A DNA stretch of 64,000 nt from Streptomyces lydicus. Lineage in GTDB: Bacteria > Actinomycetota > Actinomycetes > Streptomycetales > Streptomycetaceae. The DNA lies in the NCBI RefSeq assembly GCF_004125265.1, contig NZ_RDTE01000003.1, forward strand, positions 1,984,001 to 2,048,000. Reading direction: 5' to 3'. Of this stretch, positions 16,781 to 24,802 are shown piece by piece (within the stretch, counting starts at the first letter, position 1; each line of letters opens with the position of its first letter). The position numbers were made by a program, and so were the translations under genes. The notes below the pieces were generated by a model. That model did no database searches, was not told the origin of the DNA, and saw nothing but the letters and a program-made list of their open reading frames with translations.

Positions 16781-17449
16781 TCAGCTCCGGCGGGAGCTGA
16801 GCGCGCACGCGACGGAGGTGGCGGCGGCCGCGAACAGAGCGGTGGCGGCGAGCGGCAGCCACGGGGTGGTGATCGTGCCGTGGGGAGAGCCGGTGACCAA
16901 GCCCGAGACGGCGGCGTTGGCGGGCGAGGCGCCCAGCACGAGGAGCAGCAGAGCGGCGAGCATGCCCACCGGGATGCTCCAGCCGCTGCTGCGCAGCACC
17001 GGCCGGTTGCTCAGCGCGCCGATCGCGGTACCCGTCAGCAGGCACGCAAGTGCGGCGAGCAGCCCGGCGGCCGCCGCGGGCAGGACCGGGACGGCGACCT
17101 GGTGGCCGGTGGAGTGCGGGTCGGACAGCAGCACGACCAGTGCCGTACCGAGCAGGGCGAGCAGCACCGCGGTACAGACCGCGGCCAGCACTCCGGCGAG
17201 GTGGGCCCGGCCGGGCCCGGCGGCCGCCACGGTGCAATTGCGGGCAGCCGGCGGCTCGTTGGTGACACAGACCCGGGTCAGCCATACGGCGACCGGCAGC
17301 AGACCGCCGGCGGCCCAGCCGAGCCCGACGAGGATCGGACCGCCGCTCTGGACGCCGATGGCCAGCCAGGCGGCGTAGAGGATCACCGGCGGCAGCCAGC
17401 GGTGCGAGCGGACGAGCAGCGCCGTCTGATAGCGGAGAAGAGCGATCAT
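16781..17449 (-). CDS. ABC transporter membrane protein, small integral type
   Basis: 222 residues with about six hydrophobic segments (WLPPVILYAAWLAIGV, GLGWAAGGLLPVAVWLT, AGVLAAVCTAVLLALLGTALVVLL, LPAAAAGLLAALACLLTG, SIPVGMLAALLLLVLGA, WLPLAATALFAAAATSVAC). There is no large soluble domain. The start ATG 17449 overlaps the stop of the ATPase gene (ATGA), so it is the cognate channel. Substrate unknown. Confidence 0.8.
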   Translation of the reverse strand: MIALLRYQTALLVRSHRWLPPVILYAAWLAIGVQSGGPILVGLGWAAGGLLPVAVWLTRVCVTNEPPAARNCTVAAAGPGRAHLAGVLAAVCTAVLLALLGTALVVLLSDPHSTGHQVAVPVLPAAAAGLLAALACLLTGTAIGALSNRPVLRSSGWSIPVGMLAALLLLVLGASPANAAVSGLVTGSPHGTITTPWLPLAATALFAAAATSVACALSSRRS

Positions 17450-18495
17450 GTGAGAGGGGCCTCGCCGGGTGCGGAAGCGGATGCGGGCGCCGGCCCCTGG
17501 GTGGACGCGGGGTCCGATGCGGGCGCGGGCGCGGACGCCTGGGTGGACGTGGAGGCGGATGCCGGCGCGGATCCGGCGGCCGACGCCGGGCCGTCGTCGC
17601 CGGGCCCCTCCCCCGGCCCCGCCCCGGCGCTGGAGACCGACCGGATGTGCCACGGCGGCCGTGCGGTGAGCAGGGCGCGCAGCAAGGCGTCGGAGTGGAC
17701 GGCGGGGACGGTCAGCCGCGTCGTACCGTCCGGCCGCAAAACGACCTGTGTCCCACCCGGCAGCCGTGGTGCTCCGGCGGGCGGCCGCTTTGGCCCCTCG
17801 GGCAGCCGCGCTCCCGGTGCGCCCTCCGCCTCGATCACCACTCCGGGGCCGGGCGCGGGCGCCTCGTCCCCCGCCGGGCCGCTCTCCTCGTGGGACAGCA
17901 GCCGCCCGTCCGCGACGCGGTAGCGGGCATCGGCCGCGCCCGCCAGCCGCCGCGGGTCGTGGTCGACGAAGACGACGGTGTCGCCGTCCGCGACCCGTTC
18001 GGCGACCGCACGGTTGAGCACCTCGCGGGCGCCCTGGTCCAGGCCGGTCCATGCCTCGTCCAGGACCAGGAGTTCGGGGTCGGCGAGCAATGCCTGGGCG
18101 ACCGCGACCTTCTGGCTCGTTCCCTTGGACAGCTCGGCCAGTGGGGTGCGGGCGTGCGCGGCCGCCCCGAACCGGGCCAGCCACTCGGCGCCACGGCGAC
18201 CGGCTTCGGGGCCGCGCAGACCGTGGATACGGCCGAGGTGGGTGAGGTAGTCGACGGCGGTGAAGGGCAGCGCCGCGGGGAACCGTTCGGGCACATAGGC
18301 GCTGCGCGGGCGGCCGGTGATACGTCCGGCACTGGGCCGGTCGATCCCGGCCAACAGCCGCAGCAGGGTGGATTTCCCGCTGCCGTTGGTCCCCTCGATG
18401 CGCAGCAGCGCACCCGCGGGCACCTCGAGTTGCACATCCCGCAGCACCCACGGGCCCCGCACCCCGTAGCGCCGCCCCACCCCGTCGAGCCTCAT
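17446..18495 (-). CDS. ABC transporter ATPase with variant signature and long Ala/Pro/Ser tail
   Basis: 349 residues. The ATPase core covers about 1-200: Walker A GTNGSGKS (35-42), Walker B LLVLDEAWTGLD, switch His in FVDHDPRRL. The signature reads LSKGTSQKVAVAQAL rather than LSGGQ, a variant seen in small exporter ATPases. After the core comes a 150-residue Pro/Ala/Ser/Gly-rich extension ending in an (A/S)-P-A repeat, unusual for this family. ATG 18495 gives MRLDGVGRRYG; GTG 18513 is in frame and close to the same GGTGGAGGTG. Coupled to the membrane protein gene. Confidence 0.85.
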   Translation of the reverse strand: MRLDGVGRRYGVRGPWVLRDVQLEVPAGALLRIEGTNGSGKSTLLRLLAGIDRPSAGRITGRPRSAYVPERFPAALPFTAVDYLTHLGRIHGLRGPEAGRRGAEWLARFGAAAHARTPLAELSKGTSQKVAVAQALLADPELLVLDEAWTGLDQGAREVLNRAVAERVADGDTVVFVDHDPRRLAGAADARYRVADGRLLSHEESGPAGDEAPAPGPGVVIEAEGAPGARLPEGPKRPPAGAPRLPGGTQVVLRPDGTTRLTVPAVHSDALLRALLTARPPWHIRSVSSAGAGPGEGPGDDGPASAAGSAPASASTSTQASAPAPASDPASTQGPAPASASAPGEAPLT

Positions 18496-18821
18496 ACCTG
18501 TTGGCACCTCCACCGCCGCCCGGCACCGCCACCCGGTTTTGTTATCGGCACTGCTGTCCGGTACTGCTGTCCGGTACTGCCACCCGGCGGCCTGGGCCGC
18601 TCCGCCGTTCCCGACGGTAGCCGGAACAGCTTCCCGGTGCCCGCCCCAGGGCGCGGCGCGCCGCGTCCGGCCGGAAACGCGGTGCCGGGTGGCGGCGTTG
18701 GCTCGGCGCTGCTGTGCCCACCGGCCGGCCCGCGGAACAGAGAAGCGGCGAGCGGAAGGCCTCGACGGTGACGGCTGTCGGTGACGCGTGCCCTGTCAGT
18801 GGCGGCTGGCAGACTGGACAG
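18496..18821. other. Divergent intergenic region with 13-bp repeats
   Basis: Separates the ABC ATPase gene (-) from the Pth2-like gene (+). CTGCTGTCCGGTA occurs twice in tandem (18551-18563 and 18564-18576), with a third related copy beginning at 18577. Promoters for both sides must lie here, but no clear -10/-35 pair was recognised. No small gene was seen. Confidence 0.5.
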
Positions 18822-18873
18822 GTGACCAGCACAGAAAGCGAAACTGGACGGGTGACCAGCACAGAGAGCGCGA
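18814..18873 (+). repeat. 30-bp tandem duplication carrying the start codon
   Basis: Bases 18814-18843 are repeated almost exactly at 18844-18873. Each copy contains ACTGGAC, a GTG and ACCAGCACAGA. The gene thus has two equivalent initiation sites 30 nt apart and in frame. Confidence 0.8.
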
Positions 18874-19691
18874 GCACACGAAGCGCGAACCCAGAGAGCG
18901 TCGGTAGCGCCAGTACAGAGAGCACCGGCACCGCGAGCACCGGCGCGGCGCACGCCGGCCGGCCCGGCAACGACGCCGGCAGCGCCGTGCGCCGTGAAGA
19001 GACCGGCCGGGACGCGGCACCGCAGTTCGTGCTGCCGCTCGTCGCGCGGATCGAGCGGGCCGAGCCGCCGTCGCGTACGGACGCGCTGGAGACCGCGGCG
19101 AGGGCGGTGCTGGTGCTGCTGTCGGACGAGCGGTCGGCCGGGGACGGCGAGTGGGCCGCGGCGGTGCGGGACTGGCAGGACGCCCGGATCCGGAAGGTGG
19201 TGCGGCGGGCGCGTGGCGCGGAGTGGCGGCGGGCCGGGGCACTGCCGGGCATCACGGTCACCGGCCACCACGCCGAGGTGCGGGTCTTCCCGCCGGTGCC
19301 GCTGGACGGCTGGCCGAAGGAGCTGGCGCGCCTGCAGGTCTCGGGCACGGAGCTGGACGACCCCCGGCCGCCCGGGGCACCCGTCGCCGGCGCCCCGGTG
19401 CTGTGGCTCAACTCCGGGCTGGGGATGTCGACGGGCAAGGAAATGGCGCAGGTCGGGCACGCTGCACAGCTGGCGTGGTGGGAACTGTCCGCGGAAGAGC
19501 GGGCGGCCTGGCGCGCGGCGGGGTTCCCGCTGTCCGTACGGTCCGCCCGGGGCGAGCACTGGCAGGAGCTGACCCGCAGTGGTCTGCCCGTGGTGACCGA
19601 CGCCGGGTTCACGGAGATCGCCCCCGGGAAAACCGTGGTGGCCGAAGGGGGTGAGCGCTACTGCCCGCTCCCGCGCCTGCGGCAGCCGTAG
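18822..19691 (+). CDS. Peptidyl-tRNA hydrolase Pth2-like protein
   Basis: 289 residues. The C-terminal part (LWLNSGLGMSTGKEMAQVGHAAQLAWWELS, then GLPVVTDAGFTEIAPGKTVVA) resembles Pth2: the K-x-x-x-Q-x-x-H-A core and the late T-x-I-x-P-G-T/K-T segment. Pth2 frees peptides from drop-off peptidyl-tRNA. The N-terminal 65 residues are Ser/Thr/Ala-rich and begin with a duplicated TSTES unit. The middle (about 65-190) is not recognised. GTG 18822 is listed; GTG 18852 is equally good because of the 30-bp duplication. Confidence 0.75.
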   Translation: MTSTESETGRVTSTESASTRSANPESVGSASTESTGTASTGAAHAGRPGNDAGSAVRREETGRDAAPQFVLPLVARIERAEPPSRTDALETAARAVLVLLSDERSAGDGEWAAAVRDWQDARIRKVVRRARGAEWRRAGALPGITVTGHHAEVRVFPPVPLDGWPKELARLQVSGTELDDPRPPGAPVAGAPVLWLNSGLGMSTGKEMAQVGHAAQLAWWELSAEERAAWRAAGFPLSVRSARGEHWQELTRSGLPVVTDAGFTEIAPGKTVVAEGGERYCPLPRLRQP

Positions 19692-19708
19692 ACGGTCGCA
19701 TGGTCCGA

Positions 19709-19763
19709 ACCGAACCGAACCGGACTGGACCGGGCCGGACTGGACCAGACCGGACAGGACCGC
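19709..19763 (+). repeat. CCGGACTGGACC-type microrepeats
   Basis: Between the Pth2-like gene and the YrhB-type gene, short units (cgaac, ccggactgga, ccagaccgga) repeat imperfectly for about 55 nt. The stretch is open in the frame of the next gene but is unlikely to be translated. Confidence 0.5.
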
Positions 19764-19830
19764 CCACGAGCGTCCTGCGCTCGATGACTGGCTGGCCGGA
19801 TCCCGGTTCCTGGACGATGCTGCACCCGTG

Positions 19831-20307
19831 ATGGAGCGAGAGGCCGCGGTGCGGCTCGTCGAGGAAGAGCTGGATCGCGAGTATCAGAAGTGCTCGGCCC
19901 TGGGCATGGACGCGGTGCGCACGACAGTGCTGCGCGTAGCGGAACACGAGCTGGTCTGGAAGGTCTACTGGCAGTCGGAGGAGTACGCACGTACGGGGAA
20001 CCACGCGGCCATGCTGATCGGCCACGGGCCGTACCTGGTGGACCGCATCGACGGAGGGCTGCACCAGATCGGGTTCCTCTCCGAGAAGAGCGGGAAGTGG
20101 GAGGCGGATTACCGCGCCCGTATCCGGGGGATGCGCGTCCGCACCGCGGTGGACGATCTGCACGACGAGCTGTGCGAGATCGCCGCCACACGAGGTCGCA
20201 TGCAGACCGTCCGCGCTCTGCGGCAGACGCTGACGATGCTCTCTCCGGCTCAAGCGCTCGACTATGTGCAGGCCTTGCTCGGCGCGAACCCCCGCCCCGG
20301 CTCGTAG
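19831..20307 (+). CDS. YrhB/Imm35-type domain protein (orphan immunity-like)
   Basis: 158 residues. The first 85 (AVRLVEEELDREYQKCSALGMDAVRTTVLRVAEHELVWKVYWQSEEYARTGNHAAMLIGHGPYLVDRIDGGLHQIG) match the YrhB domain, whose members include the Imm35 immunity proteins of polymorphic toxin systems. The C-terminal 70 residues are helical and unrecognised. No toxin gene is adjacent. ATG 19831 is the start by family length; GTG 19828 directly precedes it. The DNA upstream is repetitive and the neighbours are unrelated housekeeping genes, so it may be a solitary acquired gene. Confidence 0.7.
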   Translation: MEREAAVRLVEEELDREYQKCSALGMDAVRTTVLRVAEHELVWKVYWQSEEYARTGNHAAMLIGHGPYLVDRIDGGLHQIGFLSEKSGKWEADYRARIRGMRVRTAVDDLHDELCEIAATRGRMQTVRALRQTLTMLSPAQALDYVQALLGANPRPGS

Positions 20308-20403
20308 CCCTCGCGGTCGGGCAACTCATCGAGCCCATCAACCCGGTGTTCGCCGTGCAGACCGTCCACCTGGGAGGACCTCACCGCACTGCCTGACTCC
20401 CGG

Positions 20404-20519
20404 ATTCGGCTTCTCCCTCGGGAAGCCGAATTCCCCATGGGGCGGCCGGAGAAGCGCGGCCCGCGCCGATGCCCTCCGGCTCCGAGGGACCGGAGGACCA
20501 GCGGACCGGAGGGCATCGG
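20404..20519. terminator. Pair of hairpins between convergent genes
   Basis: ATTCGGCTTC (20404-20413) pairs perfectly with 20422-20431 across an 8-nt loop. CCGATGCCCTCCGG (20466-20479) pairs perfectly with 20506-20519. One probably serves the YrhB-type gene and the other the darcynin gene. Confidence 0.7.
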
Positions 20520-20539
20520 CACCGCGTTCGGGCGGTGTA

Positions 20540-20905
20540 TCAGGTGGCGAGGGTGGCGACGGGGTCGAAGCCGTAGGTGCGGGCGTAGCCGTTCTCGGTG
20601 CCGACGAGGAGGTCGACGACCTCGAAGTAACGGTCCCAGAACGGGGTTTCGCGCAGCGCGTCGATGAGGAGCTGGTAGGCGTGGTGGTCGTCGGCTTCCC
20701 ATACCCAGACGTCGGTGACGCGGGTGGAGTAGAACTCCGTGTCGTAAAAGCGTGACCGGACGCCGGTGGTCTTGGCCCGGATTGCGGGGACGACCTGGGT
20801 GGCGAAGGCGTTCGCCCGTTCCTGAGGGGTCAGGGCGAGCCATTCAGGTGTGGTCTTGACGAGCATGAACGCAGTGACTGGTGGTGCGGTTTCCTCGGAC
20901 GGCAT
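20540..20905 (-). CDS. Darcynin-family protein
   Basis: 121 residues. [20 protein letters not shown] at the start and the later [63 protein letters not shown] match darcynin, a small ferredoxin-like/dimeric alpha-beta barrel family of unknown role. ATG 20905 is favoured by GGAG about 10 nt upstream; an in-frame ATG lies at 20950. It follows the NmrA-type gene on the same strand, and small genes of this fold often pair with NAD(P)-binding reductases. Confidence 0.7.
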   Translation of the reverse strand: MPSEETAPPVTAFMLVKTTPEWLALTPQERANAFATQVVPAIRAKTTGVRSRFYDTEFYSTRVTDVWVWEADDHHAYQLLIDALRETPFWDRYFEVVDLLVGTENGYARTYGFDPVATLAT

Positions 20906-20965
20906 GACGGGCGACTCCGGAGTGGCAGATCGTCGTGGTGTGGTGGGCATCGTGTGCGGTGGAGG

Positions 20966-21033
20966 GTGCGTCTTCAGGAGAGGTGCGTCTTCAGGAGAGG
21001 TGCGTCTTCAGGAGAGGTGCGTCTTCAGGAGAG
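20966..21033. repeat. 17-bp x 4 perfect tandem repeat
   Basis: GTGCGTCTTCAGGAGAG occurs four times head to tail with no mismatch. The last copy contains the stop codon of the NmrA-type gene; the other three lie between that gene and the darcynin gene. In mRNA sense each copy reads CTCTCCTGAAGACGCAC, so each offers the same in-frame TGA context only in one frame. Confidence 0.9.
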
Positions 21034-21918
21034 GACGGCGGGCTTGAGGGTTCGGGCGCACCACTCTTCGAAGGTGGGGCGGGAGGCGGTGTCCGGGGTA
21101 CGGGAGACGCCTGCGTCGAGGCCTTCGTCCTTGGCCCGTTTCATGTCGACGAGGCCCTGGGCGAACGTCTCGTCGAGGCCGTGGCCGACGAGGCCGGTGT
21201 ACAGCTCGTCGAGCGACTGGCGTTCGTAGCGGACGGGGCGGCCGAGCTGTTCGGTCATGATGCGGGCCAGGTCGTGAGGGGAGAGGTCCTGCGGCCCGAG
21301 GACCGGGACGCTGTCGTTGCCGGTCCACGAGCGCTCCAGCAGCAGACCGGCGGCGACCTCCGCGATGTCGGCGACGGCGACGAGGGGAGCCCTGCGCTCG
21401 GCGTGAACGGTGTCGGTGAAGACGCCCTTCTCGCGGATCGAGTCGGCCTCCTCCAGCAGGTTCTCGAAGAAGGACGGGTTGGCCAGGGCCCGGTACGCGA
21501 CGCCGGTGCCGGCGATGAGGTCGTCCATGGCGAGGGAAGCGGTGACGAGTCCGGCGCGGTCGGCGACCGGGGTGCCGCGGCCGAGCGCGGAGACGCCGAC
21601 GGCATGGCCGACGCCGTGAGCGGCAAGGGCCTTCGCGGCGGGGCGGGTGAAGCCGCAGAAGGCGTCCTCCGGAGGCAGGGAGGCGTCCGGGGGGACGAGC
21701 CAGAACACGGCGTCCGCACCCTCGAAGGCCCAGTCGACGACGTCGGCGTCGCCGTGCGAGCCGGTGACCACCTCGACGCGTTCGCGCACCGCGTCGGGAA
21801 GCCGGGCGGGGTCGCGCACGACCACCCGCAGCTCCTCTTCGTGGGCGGGGGCGGACTCCAGGAGCAGGGACAGCAGGTGACGGCCGATGTTCCCGGTGGG
21901 AGCAGTGATGACGATCAT
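21025..21918 (-). CDS. NmrA-like NAD(P)-binding protein
   Basis: 297 residues. N-terminal Rossmann motif APTGNIGRH, followed by [31 protein letters not shown] and [12 protein letters not shown], typical of atypical short-chain reductases of the NmrA/QOR2 group that bind NAD(P) and act as redox sensors or reductases. ATG 21918 is preceded by GAGG. The C-terminus [15 protein letters not shown] ends inside the first-transcribed copy of the 17-bp repeat. Confidence 0.85.
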   Translation of the reverse strand: MIVITAPTGNIGRHLLSLLLESAPAHEEELRVVVRDPARLPDAVRERVEVVTGSHGDADVVDWAFEGADAVFWLVPPDASLPPEDAFCGFTRPAAKALAAHGVGHAVGVSALGRGTPVADRAGLVTASLAMDDLIAGTGVAYRALANPSFFENLLEEADSIREKGVFTDTVHAERRAPLVAVADIAEVAAGLLLERSWTGNDSVPVLGPQDLSPHDLARIMTEQLGRPVRYERQSLDELYTGLVGHGLDETFAQGLVDMKRAKDEGLDAGVSRTPDTASRPTFEEWCARTLKPAVLS

Positions 21919-22314
21919 GAAAACCTCGTGGGACGTGCCGGATCGGTATGCCCCTCATCCTCGGAGGACCGCGGCGTTGCCACAATGACAACTTCAGTAC
22001 GGGATAGTTGCCCGAAATGGAATTATGCAGGTGAACGGCCGGAACAGCCCGAACGGCTGGAACAACCGAACAGCCGGAACGGCCAAACAGCCGGAACAGC
22101 CGGAACAGGCCACCGGCGGGTACTCCACACCCCGGGTACAGCGGGGCCATGTCCCTCGCCGCACCCGGGCCGCGACCCCGCTGTGCCGGGGCCACCGCCA
22201 GTCCGGCACCCTCGCGTAGGAAACTCAAATCAACCTCTGAACTCGTCCGCTGCAGGGTTCGCTCCGTCCCGCCGCGGCCATGAGTACCGAGACCACGGAG
22301 CAAGAGGGGGAGCC
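21919..22314. other. Divergent intergenic region (NmrA gene / MNIO locus)
   Basis: Must hold promoters in both directions. An AT-richer patch around 21985-22030 (acaatgacaacttcagtacgg and nearby) is the likeliest NmrA-side promoter. Bases about 22037-22109 are short CCGGAACAG-type repeats. A 64-codon frame through the repeats (22025-22219) looks non-genic. No known operator was recognised. Confidence 0.45.
22037..22109 (+). repeat. CCGGAACAG-type short repeats
   Basis: About eight imperfect 9-10 nt units (ccggaacag, ccgaacgg, ccggaacgg, ccaaacag) occur in a row upstream of the MNIO locus. Confidence 0.6.
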
Positions 22315-23157
22315 ATGGAGCGCCTGGGTACGGGAATCGGCTGGCGGCCGGAAATCGCCGCGGAGATCGCGGAGCTGCCCGGGGTGGACTGGGTCGAGGT
22401 GGTGGCGGAGAACCTCTGCCCCGGCCATCTGCCCCACGCCCTGCAGGAGTTGCGCGAGCGCGGCACCACCGTCATCCCGCACGGTGTCTCGCTCGGCCTC
22501 GGCGGCGCCGACCGCCCGGACACCGGCCGGCTGACCGCGCTCGCCGAACGCGCCGAGGCGCTGGACGCGCCGATGGTCACCGAGCACATCGCCTTTGTGC
22601 GGGCCGGCGGTCCGCTCACCGCCTCCCCGCGGATGGAGGCCGGGCATCTGCTGCCCGTACCGCGCACCCGTGACGCGCTGGACGTGCTCTGCGAGAACGT
22701 GCGCATCGCCCAGGACGCCCTGCCGGTGCCGCTGGCGCTGGAGAACATCGCCGCCCTGGTCAACTGGCCGGGCGAGGAGCTGACCGAGGGGCAGTTCCTG
22801 GCCGGGCTCGTCGAGCGGACCGGGGTGCGGCTGCTGATCGATGTCGCCAACCTCCACACGAACCACATCAACCGGGGCGAGGACCCGGCCCTCGCCCTGG
22901 ACGAGCTGCCGCTCGATGCCCTCGCCTACGTCCATGTCGCGGGCGGTGTGGAGCGGGACGGGGTGTGGCACGACAGCCATGCCCACCCGGTGACCCGGCC
23001 CGTCCTGGACGTCCTTGCCGAGCTGTGCGCCCGGACCGCCCCGCCCGGTGTGCTGCTGGAACGGGACGAGGACTTCCCCGAGGGCGCGGAGCTGGCCGGT
23101 GAACTGGACGCGATACGCACCGTGCTGGAGGAGGCCCGTCATGCAAGGGCGGCTTGA
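22315..23157 (+). CDS. DUF692/MNIO-family multinuclear iron oxidase
   Basis: 280 residues, full length for DUF692. The family (for example MbnB, TglH) uses two or three iron ions and oxygen to oxidise cysteine or other residues of peptides. Candidate metal ligands are all present: H56 ([11 protein letters not shown]), E90-H91 (TEHIAF), E143-N144 (LENIAAL), D176 and H181 ([10 protein letters not shown]), H207 (YVHVAGG), D215 and H219-H222-H224 ([11 protein letters not shown]), and E249 ([11 protein letters not shown]). ATG 22315 follows a purine-rich AAGAGGGGGAG. Its stop lies 17 nt inside the next gene. The neighbours (partner and Cys-tailed membrane protein) suggest a protein-modifying pathway. 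Confidence 0.92.
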   Translation: MERLGTGIGWRPEIAAEIAELPGVDWVEVVAENLCPGHLPHALQELRERGTTVIPHGVSLGLGGADRPDTGRLTALAERAEALDAPMVTEHIAFVRAGGPLTASPRMEAGHLLPVPRTRDALDVLCENVRIAQDALPVPLALENIAALVNWPGEELTEGQFLAGLVERTGVRLLIDVANLHTNHINRGEDPALALDELPLDALAYVHVAGGVERDGVWHDSHAHPVTRPVLDVLAELCARTAPPGVLLERDEDFPEGAELAGELDAIRTVLEEARHARAA

Positions 23158-23656
23158 ACCGGTACCGGAGAGCGCGCCGGGCGACGGCGAGCGCGACAGC
23201 GGGGACGGCGAGCGCGACCGCACCGCGGGCACCGAAGCGGCGCGGCAGCGGCTGGCGCTGGCGCAGACCGCGCTGCTGTCCGCGCTGGTCGCCGGGACGC
23301 CGGCCCCCGAGGGCTTCGACCGGGTGCGGCTGCGGGTGCAGAGCCGGGCGCTGATGGCCAAGCGGGCCGGCGTGGTCGCCAAGGTCGCGCCCGAACTGCC
23401 GGACCTCCTCGGCGCGGACTACCGGGCCGCGTTCCGGGACTATGCGCGGCACCGCCCCATGAGCGGCGGCTACCGCCAGGACGCCCTGGACTTCGCGGCG
23501 CATCTGCTGGCCCAGGGCCGCCCCGAAGACCCGGCCGCACGGCAGCAGTTGACGCGCTGGTGGCGGGACCGCGCGGGCCCGAAGCCGCCGTCCGCCCGGC
23601 CCCTGGCCCGGCTGGTACGGGCCGTGCGGCGCGCCCTGGACCGGAGCGGGACATGA
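23141..23656 (+). CDS. MNIO partner protein, DUF2063-like
   Basis: 171 residues. After a charged, variable N-terminus, residues about 35-130 ([79 protein letters not shown]) resemble DUF2063, the usual partner of DUF692 enzymes that presents the substrate. That match is by pattern only. The final 45 residues are Arg/Pro-rich. The start ATG 23141 lies 17 nt inside the MNIO gene and its stop overlaps the next start by 4 nt, so all three genes are translationally linked. Confidence 0.7.
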   Translation: MQGRLEPVPESAPGDGERDSGDGERDRTAGTEAARQRLALAQTALLSALVAGTPAPEGFDRVRLRVQSRALMAKRAGVVAKVAPELPDLLGADYRAAFRDYARHRPMSGGYRQDALDFAAHLLAQGRPEDPAARQQLTRWWRDRAGPKPPSARPLARLVRAVRRALDRSGT

Positions 23657-24657
23657 CGGGGCTCGCGCCCTGGGTCTTCCTGGAGACCGGTGTCGTGTCG
23701 CTGGTCCTGCTCTTCGGCACGGCCTCGGTACGGCTGCGGACGCCGTCCGTCCGGCGGCGGGACGGCGTGGTCCACGACGTGTGGGAGACGGCGTTCCTCG
23801 CCGGCGGCCCCGGGCGGGTGGTGGACGCCGCGATCGCGGGGATGCACCAGGACGGCCGGCTCGCCGTGGGCGGCCCGGGAGTGGTGACCGTACGCCAGGC
23901 CTTCGCCCATGACGCGGTCGAGGCGGCCGTACTGGACGCGGTCGCCCGGACGCCGGGCGGCGCGCTGCCGGTGCTGCGCGCCACGGCGAGGCGCGGCCCG
24001 GCGGTCCAATCGGTCGGCGACCGGCTGGCGGCCCGTGGCCTGCTGCGCCGTCCGGAGCCCGGCCTGCCGTGGCGCCGGTTGGCGAGCGCTCAGATGACGG
24101 CCTGTGTGGTGCTCTTCTTCGTCGCGATGCTGCTGTCCTTCACGGGGAGCGACGTGACCGCGTACGCCGGCCCGCCGCCGGTGCTCCGGACGGTGCCCGC
24201 GGTGGTCGTGGGCCTGGTCGTGGCGTCGCTGTGCAAGAAGGCGTGCACCCGCCGGATCACCAAGGCGGGGGCCTTCGCGCTGCGCTCCGCCAGGGCGGCC
24301 CGGCCCCGCGGGGGCGGCGCGGCCGGGGCCTGGCTGCCCGCCGCGCCGGTGGTGGCGCTCGGCGGTACGGCGCTGATCGCGGACGAGCTGCTGCGGCGGC
24401 AGTTCGAGGAGGCGCACCGTGCCACGGCCGCCGCGGCGGCCGGCGGATCCGGGTCGTCCGGCGGCTCCTCGTGCGGCGGGGGCGGCGGCTCGGGGAGCGA
24501 CGGCGGATCCTGGTGCGGCGCCGGCGACGGCGGCTCCGGGTCGGGCTGCGGCAGCGCCGGTTCGTCCTGCGGCGGCGGCTCGTCGTGCGGGGGCGGTGCG
24601 AGCTGTGGCGGCGGATCCGGCTGCGGGGGCGGTTCGAGCTGCGGGGGCGGCGGCTGA
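23653..24657 (+). CDS. TIGR04222-type membrane protein with C-terminal cysteine hexad repeat
   Basis: 334 residues. One membrane segment at about 5-24, a soluble TIGR04222-like domain at about 38-140 ([30 protein letters not shown]), two helices at about 148-164 and 178-194, and a possible fourth at 226-245. Residues 264-334 are almost only Gly, Ser and Cys. Eight cysteines lie at 274, 288, 299, 306, 312, 318, 324 and 330, and the last five are exactly six residues apart, each followed by GGG. The ATG overlaps the partner gene stop. The tail is a strong candidate substrate for the MNIO enzyme; metal binding or disulfide anchoring are other options. Confidence 0.85.
   Translation: MTGLAPWVFLETGVVSLVLLFGTASVRLRTPSVRRRDGVVHDVWETAFLAGGPGRVVDAAIAGMHQDGRLAVGGPGVVTVRQAFAHDAVEAAVLDAVARTPGGALPVLRATARRGPAVQSVGDRLAARGLLRRPEPGLPWRRLASAQMTACVVLFFVAMLLSFTGSDVTAYAGPPPVLRTVPAVVVGLVVASLCKKACTRRITKAGAFALRSARAARPRGGGAAGAWLPAAPVVALGGTALIADELLRRQFEEAHRATAAAAAGGSGSSGGSSCGGGGGSGSDGGSWCGAGDGGSGSGCGSAGSSCGGGSSCGGGASCGGGSGCGGGSSCGGGG
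24471..24657 (+). repeat. Gly-Ser-Cys tail repeat, hexad C-G-G-G-x-x
   Basis: Encodes residues 273-334 of the membrane protein. The final units read [29 protein letters not shown]. Codons vary (tgc and tgt, ggc and ggg), so the pattern is kept at protein level and is not a fresh DNA duplication. Confidence 0.85.
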
Positions 24658-24802
24658 GGCGGTGGCTGAGGCCCCGGGACGCGCTGTGGCGGGCCCCGGG
24701 GCCCCCGCCTGCCGCGCCCGCCGTCAACTGCCCGCCGCCCGCCGCCCGCATGGTGAGAAATTTTGTGGCGGTATTTGTACTCATCGCGTAGAACCTTCGG
24801 CC
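24658..24802. other. Spacer with GC palindrome and AT-richer promoter patch
   Basis: GGGCCCCGGGGCCC (24691-24704) is a perfect palindrome that may end the MNIO operon. The following agaaattttgtggcggtatt patch (about 24756-24775) is AT-rich for this genome and is a plausible promoter for the next gene. Confidence 0.4.

Noticed and set aside
15447..17285. Long minus-strand frame across the PhoX-type gene
   Set aside because: Arg/Gly/Pro-rich with no domain; crosses the terminator region and overlaps two supported genes.
20966..21033. 17-bp repeats considered as iterons or an origin
   Set aside because: No replication gene or AT-rich unwinding region; one copy is part of a coding sequence.
22025..22219. 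64-codon frame before the MNIO locus as a precursor peptide
   Set aside because: It is built from the CCGGAACAG repeats, has no Cys and no good ribosome site, so it is a poor substrate candidate.
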